Shown here in pieces: positions 8,170-14,077 of a DNA stretch of 14,077 nucleotides. How positions within the stretch are numbered: position 1 is the first letter of the stretch; each line of letters starts with the position of its first letter. The notes below the pieces were generated by a model. That model was not told the DNA's origin. It searched no databases and saw nothing but the letters and a program-made list of their open reading frames with translations. Origin of the DNA: JBGSYN01 sp964412385 (GTDB lineage: Bacteria > Pseudomonadota > Alphaproteobacteria > Geminicoccales > Geminicoccaceae); assembly GCA_964412385.1 (NCBI GenBank), contig CAYPOV010000099.1, positions 1 through 14,077 on the forward strand, written 5' to 3'. The translations under genes and the position numbers were made by a program.

Positions 8170-9147
8170 CTAAGTTTTTTGTCCCGGTAGTCGATCTGCG
8201 TTTTTGTCGAAGAGACTTTGCCTGATGTGACGAATTCGTGGCGGCTCTTCGGCGATAAAAGGCAGAGGCCGTGTCGACTTGATCGCCTCGATCCCGAGCC
8301 TGCCTGCGAGCAATCCGTTCCCCATACCTTGGCCGGCTTTGGCTGAGACGAGTGAGGCGAGCGAAGCACCAGTCGCTTCGATTGCAGCATCAGCAACAAG
8401 GTCGGTGACACCTGCCAGTGCCGCATTGCGCAGGCATTTTCTGATGAGGACGATGGTCGATAGGGTTGTGGGTCTTATTCCGTATATCCGCGCAATCCCC
8501 CGGACCATCATCAACGCTCGAAAAAGGACAAAGGCGCTGTCGAGCAAGCCTACTGGGCTGAGTGCGGTGACGATGCCGATATCACGGCTTCCAGCCAAGA
8601 CCGTCCGATAGGCCTGACGGTCGAGACCAGCGAGGACGTCGCGCTCGAAGCGAATCAGTGATTCTCTGTCATTGTGTGTGTCGTTTGCTGTAGCGAGAAA
8701 GTTTTTCAGGGAACCGCGCGTTGTTGGCACGCTACTGAATTCTTGAACGAGTGGCTTCAGGAGGGCTTGTGCCTCGCCATGAAGCTCGGAGTTCGCCAAC
8801 CGCTCCGCATCGCCATAAATGTCTTCATGGCGCCGCAATTTTCGAAGTGCGTTCAACTCTCTGATCAACGCCGCTAAGGCGCCTGCGACGCACAAGATGA
8901 CGAGGATCAGAACGGCACCGCCCAAAACGACGGAGATCGTCATCAAATATTGAATGTAGACGACGGCCTCAATGACAAGTGCCAAGAGCACTGTAAGAGA
9001 GCCGAAGCCAAATACCCATTGTAGCCAGCGAGTGCCTCGATTCTGGCGTTCAATTTGAGGAGGTAGAGACCCCTCGGATTCTTCGTCTGGTACTTCGGTA
9101 ACGGCAACCGATCCGGGATCGATCTCAAAAGGTTTAATCGGGGGCAC
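8170..9147 (-). CDS. ycjF: YcjF-like membrane protein (DUF697 / TIGR01620 family)
   Basis: This 325-residue protein has a soluble, acidic N-terminal tail, then two adjacent transmembrane segments at about residues 44-67 and 70-95. A charged stretch (IRELNALRKLRRHEDIYGDAERL) follows, then the DUF697 C-terminal domain (about 195-285) with GIVTALSPVGLLDSAFVLFRAL-type hydrophobic helices and a GIARIYGIRP motif. The domain order matches E. coli YcjF, an inner-membrane partner of YcjX that is linked to the phage-shock regulon; its biochemical function is unknown. The start is GTG, 17 bases after the ycjX stop, with only a weak GAGCGA upstream, so translation may depend on coupling to ycjX. It converges on gltB. 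Confidence 0.82.
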   Translation of the reverse strand: MPPIKPFEIDPGSVAVTEVPDEESEGSLPPQIERQNRGTRWLQWVFGFGSLTVLLALVIEAVVYIQYLMTISVVLGGAVLILVILCVAGALAALIRELNALRKLRRHEDIYGDAERLANSELHGEAQALLKPLVQEFSSVPTTRGSLKNFLATANDTHNDRESLIRFERDVLAGLDRQAYRTVLAGSRDIGIVTALSPVGLLDSAFVLFRALMMVRGIARIYGIRPTTLSTIVLIRKCLRNAALAGVTDLVADAAIEATGASLASLVSAKAGQGMGNGLLAGRLGIEAIKSTRPLPFIAEEPPRIRHIRQSLFDKNADRLPGQKT

Positions 9148-9164
9148 AACCAGTCGCTCGTCTG

Positions 9165-10550
9165 CTAGTCAAGTTTGTCCCCAATCAAAGACTCGATCGC
9201 CTGGTCCAGCCGAATATGTTGATTGCGGCGGCCTTCGCGTAGAGGTCTGGGCGCGAAACTCTTGAATTGAAACCGGCCGCTATTCCAATCCTGATCCTCT
9301 GGAAGGTCGGGTGGAACTTCGCCTGGAAACAACACGATTTCTCTCTCTTCGTCCTTGAGTCGTCCCCGGACACAGGAAAGTACTTGTCCATGATGCTCGG
9401 TATTCACTGTGTCCGTGCACTTTAGCGCCGCGATTGGCAAGACGTCGAAATCGAGCCCATGGAATCGCAGTTCGCGGGTCGTCGGTTTGACGAGAAGCTC
9501 CAACAGCTGCTTCAGATTGGCATGCTGATTGACAGCGACATGATCAGCTTTGCTGACCGCGAACACAACTTTGTCGATGGCAGGTGAGAAGAGCCGATCG
9601 AGAAGATTGACCCGGCCATATTTGAATGTGCTCAAAATTTGCGCGATTGCTCTCTTGGTGTCTTGGAAATGATCGGGTCCTGCATTGAGATCACTGAGCA
9701 AATCGATGAGCACGATCTGGCGATCGAAGTGACGAAAATGATTGTCGTAGAATGGCTTAACAACCCGGTCGCGATAGCGGGCGAACCGATATGCGAGTTC
9801 GCTGTCGATCCAGTTCTCCCCGCGTAATTCCTCGGGGATTGGGCAGAAGCGAAGAATCTCAATGTCCTTAAGATCACCGGGGCTTGTGAGACGGCCAGGT
9901 TGAATAAAGCTTAGGCCAAGTTCGGACTGACAGCGCATCGCATAGCGCTGATAGGCAGACACACAGTCCTCAAGTGCGTTCGGATCGGCGGCTGATTTGG
10001 GATCGAGACGCTCGAGCGACGACAGCCATTCCGCAGCCATGTGGCGGCGCGAGGGTGCCTCGAGAAGACCTAGATTGGTCTCACAGAACGCGGCGAATGA
10101 TTGGCCGAGCATGGCAAGATCCAGTAGCCATTCGCCCGGATAGTCGATAACTTCGAGCCTCATATGCCAATCAGTTCGGACTTGGCGCCAGAGCCGCTGC
10201 CGCGTCTTGAAGGCGAGTTCGAGATCGAGTGTCGTCAAATTTTGTGTGTGTTGTGGCCAAATGGGATTCGAGCGGCTGAGCTCATCTTGATACCGCTCAA
10301 ACGGAAAAGGTCGGCCGCGATGGCGCTTGAGGATCTTGGCACCCCGAAAACGATGTTCATGAACGGCCTTGAGAAACGGCAAATCGACTGGATCGATGAG
10401 ATGATGAACCAGGGCGGTCGTGAAAACGGTTTTGCCGCTTCGACGCAATCCTGTCACAGCGAGCCTGACGTGGAGATCCAACGTTCGATCGGCCATGTCG
10501 CTTAGATAGTCGAAGCCTCGGCCAAGCAATTTTTCGGGAAGATCAATCAC
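9165..10550 (-). CDS. ycjX: YcjX-like GTPase (DUF463 family)
   Basis: This 461-residue protein belongs to the YcjX family of P-loop NTPases. The Walker A motif GLRRSGKT (residues 34-41) is intact and sits in the family-typical RLAVTGLRRSGKTVFTTALVHHL context. Further landmarks are LEVIDYPGEWLLDL (switch/Walker B region), DRVVKPFYDNHFRHFDRQIVLIDLLSDLNAG, and VFAVSKADHV, a G4-like SKAD element for guanine recognition. In E. coli ycjX-ycjF lies beside the psp genes and responds to envelope stress; the cellular role is not settled. The start is GTG, overlapping the ubiA stop as GTGA (10550-10547), which implies translational coupling. A later in-frame ATG at 10496 (residue 19) is an alternative start that keeps the whole P-loop. 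Confidence 0.88.
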   Translation of the reverse strand: MIDLPEKLLGRGFDYLSDMADRTLDLHVRLAVTGLRRSGKTVFTTALVHHLIDPVDLPFLKAVHEHRFRGAKILKRHRGRPFPFERYQDELSRSNPIWPQHTQNLTTLDLELAFKTRQRLWRQVRTDWHMRLEVIDYPGEWLLDLAMLGQSFAAFCETNLGLLEAPSRRHMAAEWLSSLERLDPKSAADPNALEDCVSAYQRYAMRCQSELGLSFIQPGRLTSPGDLKDIEILRFCPIPEELRGENWIDSELAYRFARYRDRVVKPFYDNHFRHFDRQIVLIDLLSDLNAGPDHFQDTKRAIAQILSTFKYGRVNLLDRLFSPAIDKVVFAVSKADHVAVNQHANLKQLLELLVKPTTRELRFHGLDFDVLPIAALKCTDTVNTEHHGQVLSCVRGRLKDEEREIVLFPGEVPPDLPEDQDWNSGRFQFKSFAPRPLREGRRNQHIRLDQAIESLIGDKLD

Positions 10551-11446
10551 GCTTTGAACGTGCCCACCCAGAGCGCTGCGAGCACCAATAGCCCCACGAG
10601 CCTATGGAAGCGAAATGCGCCGAGGCAACTCGTTGGCGACGCAAGGTCGACGCGAATGATGTTCCACAAGAGTGCTGAAGCGATGATACTCAAGGTCAGC
10701 ATGGAAATAATTGTCAGCCGGTCCGCGAATGAAGCGGCGACGACAATGCCTGTCATGGTCAGCCCGAAAAACAACACCAGCCAGGGTTTCGTCTTGTCGC
10801 CCAGGAATATTGCTAGCGACTTAATGCCAATGCTGAGATCGTCCTCGCGATCCTGATGCGCGTAGATCGTATCATAGCCCAATGTCCAGGCCATTGCGGA
10901 AGCATAGAGGACGAAAGCCGGCAACTCGAGCGTTCCGGCTTCGCTCGCATAACCCACCAATACGCCCCAATTGAAGGTCAAGCCAAGAAAGGCTTGAGGC
11001 CAATAGGTGACCCTCTTCATAAAGGGATAAATGATGACCAGGGGCACGCTCGCGAGGGCAACGATTTGGGCCATGCTCGGCAGCTGAACAAGCACCACCA
11101 ACCCAATAGCCATCTGAGCCAGGATGAAGGCGATCGCCTCCTTCTTGCTCAACCGGCCAGCAGGTAGCGGTCGATTTCGTGTTCTTTCCACGTGGCGGTC
11201 CAGATCCACATCGACCAGATCGTTGATTGCACAGCCTGCGCCGCGCATTGCGAAGGCTCCCAGGGCGAACCAGGCCATCAGTGCAATGTCTGGCTCGGCT
11301 GTTGCAAGAAACTGGCCCCACCAACAAGGAATGAGAAGAAGCCAGGTTCCGATAGGCCTGTCCCATCTTCCAAGCATGGCAAAATCCCGTAGCCTGGGCG
11401 GCAAACGGTCGATCCATGAAACTTGCTGATCGAGGACAGAAGCCAT
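10547..11446 (-). CDS. ubiA: 4-hydroxybenzoate polyprenyltransferase
   Basis: This integral membrane prenyltransferase attaches the polyprenyl tail to 4-hydroxybenzoate, an early step of ubiquinone synthesis. Both Mg-diphosphate motifs are present: NDLVDVDLD at residues 75-83 (N75, D76, D79, D83), followed by RTRNRPLPAG, and YDTIYAHQDREDD in the second half, followed by GIKSLAI. About eight or nine hydrophobic helices fit the fold. ATG 11446 gives 299 residues, the usual length, with the normal N-terminal landmark LGRWDRPIGTWLLLIPCWWG at about 25. It lacks a clear Shine-Dalgarno. The frame is open 44 codons further, but that would run through the rsmE start and encode nothing family-like. It is the first gene of a ubiA-ycjX-ycjF operon and divergent from rsmE. 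Confidence 0.95.
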   Translation of the reverse strand: MASVLDQQVSWIDRLPPRLRDFAMLGRWDRPIGTWLLLIPCWWGQFLATAEPDIALMAWFALGAFAMRGAGCAINDLVDVDLDRHVERTRNRPLPAGRLSKKEAIAFILAQMAIGLVVLVQLPSMAQIVALASVPLVIIYPFMKRVTYWPQAFLGLTFNWGVLVGYASEAGTLELPAFVLYASAMAWTLGYDTIYAHQDREDDLSIGIKSLAIFLGDKTKPWLVLFFGLTMTGIVVAASFADRLTIISMLTLSIIASALLWNIIRVDLASPTSCLGAFRFHRLVGLLVLAALWVGTFKA

Positions 11447-11502
11447 ATCGGTAGGAACAATCCGGGGCGTTTGAAGGTGAGTTGCTACATATCGAAGGTG
11501 GT
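11447..11502. promoter_or_regulatory. compact divergent ubiA / rsmE promoter region
   Basis: Only 56 bases separate the chosen ubiA and rsmE starts, so the two promoters must overlap each other or reach into the opposing genes. The 7-mer CATATCG occurs at 11444-11450 and 11488-11494. No clear -10 or -35 hexamers are visible. GAAGGTGAG (11473-11481) and GAAGGTGG (11493-11500) are candidate Shine-Dalgarno sites for a TTG start at 11482 and an ATG start at 11503 of rsmE. Confidence 0.45.
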
Positions 11503-12276
11503 ATGTCGGGTAAAGAAAGGCATGGAGAGAGCGCAGGTGCCGCAAAGCGTTCGCCGCGACTTTACGTCGAGGAACCACTACGTGCTGAAACGATAATCGA
11601 ACTCAACGAGGATCAATCCCGTTATTTGGGCCAAGTTTTGCGGCTCAAACCAGGGGCAACGGTTCGGCTTTTCAACGGCCAAGACGGCGAATGGCTTGCC
11701 CGGATTGTCGACTTGGCAAAACGTGGCGGCCTCGTCCAAACCGAAGCGCAAATTCGGATGCAAACCCCAGCGGGGCGTCAGATCACCCTCATGGTCGCAC
11801 CGATACGGCGAGCCCGGCTCGAGTGGATGATCGAAAAGACGACTGAACTCGGCGTTCATCTCGTCAAGCCAGTGATGACGGCCTATACCAATGCGCCATC
11901 CCCCAACACCGAGAGGCTCAGACGCATTGCAGTCGAAGCAGCAGAGCAATCAGAGCGTCTAGGCATTCCGCGCTTTGAAGAGCCAGTTGTACTGCAAGAT
12001 ATCGTAAGGGATCTGGGCACGGACACACCATTGTATGTCGCCTATGAGCGAGGCGGCAAACCGATCGTTGATGAGAAGTTCAATGATACGACGATCCAGC
12101 TCTTATGTGGACCGGAAGGCGGATTTGCAACAGAAGAGCTGGAGATCTTTCGAGAACATCAGCTCATACGTCTCATTTCGCTGGGGACTAACATTCTTCG
12201 TGCCGAGACGGCGGCCGTCGCTGCAATGAGTGTCCTCCACGCCATTGCGGGCAATTCGCGAAATGAACCCTCATAG
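11503..12276 (+). CDS. rsmE: 16S rRNA (uracil(1498)-N(3))-methyltransferase
   Basis: RsmE methylates U1498 of 16S rRNA using S-adenosylmethionine. The 257-residue protein has an N-terminal PUA-like part (PRLYVEEPL, DQSRYLGQVLRLKPGATVRLFNG) and a C-terminal SPOUT domain with the trefoil-knot signatures LLCGPEGGF (G203-G207 core) and LGTNILRAETAAVAAMS. EKTTELGVHLVKPVMT, which precedes the knot, is also typical. ATG 11503 is preceded by GAAGGTGG; an in-frame TTG at 11482 would add 7 residues and has a similar GAAGGTGAG, so the start is uncertain. Either way there is a polar leader of about 18 residues or more before the conserved PRLYV. The gene is divergent from ubiA, and coxB starts 157 bases after its stop. 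Confidence 0.94.
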   Translation: MSGKERHGESAGAAKRSPRLYVEEPLRAETIIELNEDQSRYLGQVLRLKPGATVRLFNGQDGEWLARIVDLAKRGGLVQTEAQIRMQTPAGRQITLMVAPIRRARLEWMIEKTTELGVHLVKPVMTAYTNAPSPNTERLRRIAVEAAEQSERLGIPRFEEPVVLQDIVRDLGTDTPLYVAYERGGKPIVDEKFNDTTIQLLCGPEGGFATEELEIFREHQLIRLISLGTNILRAETAAVAAMSVLHAIAGNSRNEPS

Positions 12277-12313
12277 GTTTCGCGTTATGCGACAATGTGC
12301 ACGGAGATGGGGT

Positions 12314-12354
12314 GCAGTCGCGAACTTATTTTCCTCATCGCAGTCGCGAGGCGA
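12314..12354. repeat. direct repeat GCAGTCGCGA x2 with overlapping inverted repeat
   Basis: The 10-mer GCAGTCGCGA is repeated exactly at 12314-12323 and 12340-12349, 26 bases start to start (about 2.5 helical turns). The second copy merges with GCGAC to give the inverted repeat GTCGC-GAG-GCGAC at 12342-12354. Its position upstream of the cytochrome oxidase genes suggests a regulator site. The GCGAC half-sites are reminiscent of RegA/PrrA-type boxes, but their orientation does not fit that consensus well. Confidence 0.4.
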
Positions 12355-12367
12355 CAAGTTATGCATG

Positions 12368-12416
12368 GCTTTAGAAGGTGCTGAAAGTCTCTAAAGCTTT
12401 GCCTTCGGTGCTTTTT
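12368..12416 (+). promoter_or_regulatory. inverted repeat and possible attenuator-like leader of coxB
   Basis: GCTTTAGA (12368-12375) and TCTAAAGC (12390-12397) form a perfect 8-base inverted repeat with a 14-base spacer. The right arm can instead pair with GCTTT at 12410-12414, as AAAGC/GCTTT enclosing a C(TTCG)G turn and followed by a T run (12412-12416). The two pairings exclude each other. The sequence is seen directly; the alternatives are a 22-base-spaced dimer operator (centre to centre) or an RNA switch, and the 5-base second stem is weak. Confidence 0.3.
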
Positions 12417-12433
12417 CCAGGAATGGGTTGTTC

Positions 12434-13258
12434 ATGGGTAACCTCGGCCGGGTGCTACTGTTGAGTGCAGTGGGCGTACTCGTCTCGATTACATCAGTTT
12501 CAGCTGCGGGACCGCAGGAATGGGAGATTAACTTCCAGCCGGCGGTCACGCCGATCATGGAACGTTTGCATAGCTTTCATGATCTGTTGCTGGTGGTGAT
12601 TTTCGCGATCGTCATCTTCGTTCTCGGCTTGTTGGGATATACATGCTATCGCTTCAGCGCGGACCGTAACCCGCAGCCATCAAAGCGCTCGCATCACACG
12701 CTCCTCGAGGTCGTTTGGACGGCGGTACCTGTTCTGATCCTCGTGATTATCGCCATTCCATCATTCAGGCTTCTCTATTTCATGGATGTCATTCCGGAGA
12801 CCGAGATGACGGTGAAGGCGACCGGCAACCAGTGGTATTGGTCGTACGAGTATCCCGATCACGACAATATCTCGTTCGATGCCAATTTGGTCGAGGATGC
12901 CGATCTCAAAGCTGATCAGCCCCGCTTGCTTCAGACTGACAATGCCATCGTGTTACCCACTGAAACCAACATCCAGTTCGTGGTAACGTCGAACGACGTT
13001 TTGCATTCTTGGGCGATGCCACCGATGGGGATTAAAATCGACGCTATCCCTGGGTTCCTCAATGAGGTTTGGATGAACATTCAAGAGCCCGGCACCTATT
13101 ATGGACAATGCTCCGAGCTTTGTGGCATCAGGCACGGCTTCATGCCGATCATGATCCACGCCGTGTCGAAAGATGATTTTGACAAGTGGGTGGATGAGAA
13201 AAAAACCGCGATGATGGACAGTTCCGTCCGTGTCGCGAATGTCGAAAACGGTAATTGA
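12434..13258 (+). CDS. coxB: cytochrome c oxidase subunit II
   Basis: Subunit II accepts electrons from cytochrome c at its periplasmic CuA centre. The 274-residue precursor starts with a signal sequence likely cut near SVSA-AGPQ. Two transmembrane hairpin helices follow (LLLVVIFAIVIFVLGLLGYTCYRF and AVPVLILVIIAIPSFRLLYF), then the cupredoxin domain with the aromatic patch QWYWSYEYPD. All CuA ligands are present: H191 in VLHSWAMP, C226, E228, C230, H234 and M237 in CSELCGIRHGFM. Length and motifs are normal. ATG 12434 is chosen; a TTG two codons earlier (12428) is better spaced from AGGA (5 against 11 bases) and could be used instead. ctaD follows after 25 bases, in the standard coxB-ctaD order. 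Confidence 0.95.
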   Translation: MGNLGRVLLLSAVGVLVSITSVSAAGPQEWEINFQPAVTPIMERLHSFHDLLLVVIFAIVIFVLGLLGYTCYRFSADRNPQPSKRSHHTLLEVVWTAVPVLILVIIAIPSFRLLYFMDVIPETEMTVKATGNQWYWSYEYPDHDNISFDANLVEDADLKADQPRLLQTDNAIVLPTETNIQFVVTSNDVLHSWAMPPMGIKIDAIPGFLNEVWMNIQEPGTYYGQCSELCGIRHGFMPIMIHAVSKDDFDKWVDEKKTAMMDSSVRVANVENGN

Positions 13259-13283
13259 GCTTGCCGGAAACAGAGGCTGATTA

Positions 13284-14077
13284 ATGGCACACGCACTTCA
13301 CGTCGATCATCACGCGCATCATCCTACTGGGTGGCGACGTTGGTTGTTCTCAACCAACCACAAAGATATCGGCACCATGTATCTGGTGTTCGCCTTTGTC
13401 GCCGGGCTGATCGGCATGGCGATGTCGATCGTCTTTCGGGCCGAACTCTTTGCACCTGGGACACAGTTCCTGGATGATCACCATGTCTATAACGTGCTCG
13501 TGACGGGCCATGGCGTGATCATGGTGTTCTTTTTCATCATGCCCGCACTGATCGGCGGCTTCGGTAACTGGATGGTACCGCTGATGATCGGGGCGCCAGA
13601 TATGGCGTTTCCGCGGATGAACAATATCAGCTTTTGGCTGCTAGTTCCCTCGTTCATTTTGCTGATGGGCTCGACGTTGGTCGGCGGTTTCGGTGGCGGC
13701 TGGACGGCTTATCCACCACTTTCGTCAAACCTTTATCACCCGGGTCCCGCTATGGACATGGTGATCTTCAGCCTCCATTTGGCGGGCGCGTCTTCACTCC
13801 TGGGCGCCATTAATTTTATCACCACGATCTTCAACATGCGTGCACCGGGCATGACGCTGCATAAGATGCCGCTTTTTGCGTGGTCGATCCTGGTAACCGC
13901 CTTTCTTCTCTTACTTGCTGTTCCCGTGTTGGCGGGTGCGATTACAATGCTACTGACCGACCGCAATTTCGGCACGCATTTCTTCAAGGTAGCTGAAGGC
14001 GGTGATCCGGTATTGTTCCAGCATCTTTTCTGGTTCTTCGGTCACCCAGAAGTCTACATCATGATTTTGCCAGCCTT
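13284..14077 (+). CDS. ctaD: cytochrome c oxidase subunit I, 5' part (runs off the window)
   Basis: Subunit I carries haem a and the haem a3-CuB oxygen-reduction site and pumps protons. The first 264 residues are visible; the frame is open at the window end, so the gene is cut by the window, not broken. After a histidine-rich start (HVDHHAHHPTGW) comes the family landmark STNHKDIGTMYLVF. H76 in TGHGVIMVFF is the low-spin haem ligand. D106 in GAPDMAFPRMNN is the D-channel entrance. GHPEVY at 253-258 gives the CuB ligand H254, the D-channel glutamate E256 and Y258, which is cross-linked to the histidine in known structures. This GHPEV form marks a type A1 (mitochondrial-like) oxidase. AGAGG lies 7 bases before ATG. 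Confidence 0.97.
   Translation, partial: MAHALHVDHHAHHPTGWRRWLFSTNHKDIGTMYLVFAFVAGLIGMAMSIVFRAELFAPGTQFLDDHHVYNVLVTGHGVIMVFFFIMPALIGGFGNWMVPLMIGAPDMAFPRMNNISFWLLVPSFILLMGSTLVGGFGGGWTAYPPLSSNLYHPGPAMDMVIFSLHLAGASSLLGAINFITTIFNMRAPGMTLHKMPLFAWSILVTAFLLLLAVPVLAGAITMLLTDRNFGTHFFKVAEGGDPVLFQHLFWFFGHPEVYIMILPA

Larger units (their letters stand above)
12277..12433 (+). promoter_or_regulatory. coxB leader and promoter region
   Basis: This 157-base spacer between rsmE and coxB should carry the promoter of the oxidase genes. It is dense in TCGC/GCGA elements: TCGC-GTTAT-GCGA just after rsmE, a direct repeat of GCAGTCGCGA at 12314-12323 and 12340-12349, and an inverted repeat GTCGC-GAG-GCGAC overlapping the second copy (12342-12354). 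Further down are an 8-base inverted repeat and a T-rich run, listed separately. The Shine-Dalgarno AGGA is at 12419-12422. No clean sigma-70 hexamers were found. Confidence 0.5.

Noticed and set aside
11447..11578. 44-codon N-terminal extension of ubiA
   Set aside because: It would overlap the rsmE start, and the added sequence does not resemble the UbiA N-terminus.
12287..12299. TCGC-GTTAT-GCGA hairpin after rsmE as a terminator
   Set aside because: A 4-base stem with no T run cannot act as an intrinsic terminator; it is mentioned only as part of the repeat-rich coxB leader.
1..14077. Mobile element, phage, CRISPR, toxin-antitoxin or biosynthetic cluster
   Set aside because: Every long frame on both strands is either a recognised core gene or its shadow; no transposase, integrase, repeat array or terminal inverted repeat was seen.

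Overview
The window reads as ordinary, well-preserved core chromosome of an alphaproteobacterium. The glutamate synthase beta subunit closely matches what I recall of the Azospirillum protein. The gene order gltD-gltB, an NDUFA9-type protein and an aa3-type oxidase coxB-ctaD pair fit a Rhodospirillales-like host, though the order is inferred, not proven. There are no tRNA or rRNA genes, insertion sequences, CRISPR arrays, phage genes or codon-use breaks that I can see. Nearly all the DNA is coding. I found no undescribed multi-gene system; the points worth a second look are small and mostly regulatory.

Layout. (1) 144-1088 (+) is an NDUFA9-like NAD(P)-binding protein. It converges, with a 7-base gap, on uppP (1096-1899, -), the undecaprenyl-diphosphate phosphatase, which is forced to start at TTG directly behind a 4-codon mini-ORF. 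(2) A 266-base divergent spacer (1900-2165) leads into gltD-gltB (2166-3620 and 3636-8168, +), the two subunits of NADPH glutamate synthase. (3) gltB converges, with one base between stop codons, on a minus-strand operon transcribed ubiA (11446-10547), ycjX-like GTPase (10550-9165), ycjF-like membrane protein (9147-8170). (4) ubiA is divergent from rsmE (11503-12276, +) across only 56 bases. (5) A 157-base leader (12277-12433) carrying direct and inverted repeats precedes coxB (12434-13258, +) and ctaD (13284 to beyond the window end, +).

How the genes work together. GltD and GltB form one enzyme that makes glutamate from glutamine and 2-oxoglutarate. UbiA makes the prenylated ubiquinone precursor. 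CoxB and CtaD are the electron-accepting and catalytic subunits of a terminal cytochrome c oxidase, and the NDUFA9-like protein is related to a complex I accessory subunit, so the window has a respiratory flavour without being one operon. UppP recycles the lipid carrier for cell-wall synthesis. The YcjX/YcjF pair, linked in E. coli to the phage-shock envelope stress response, here sits behind ubiA, with no psp genes in view.
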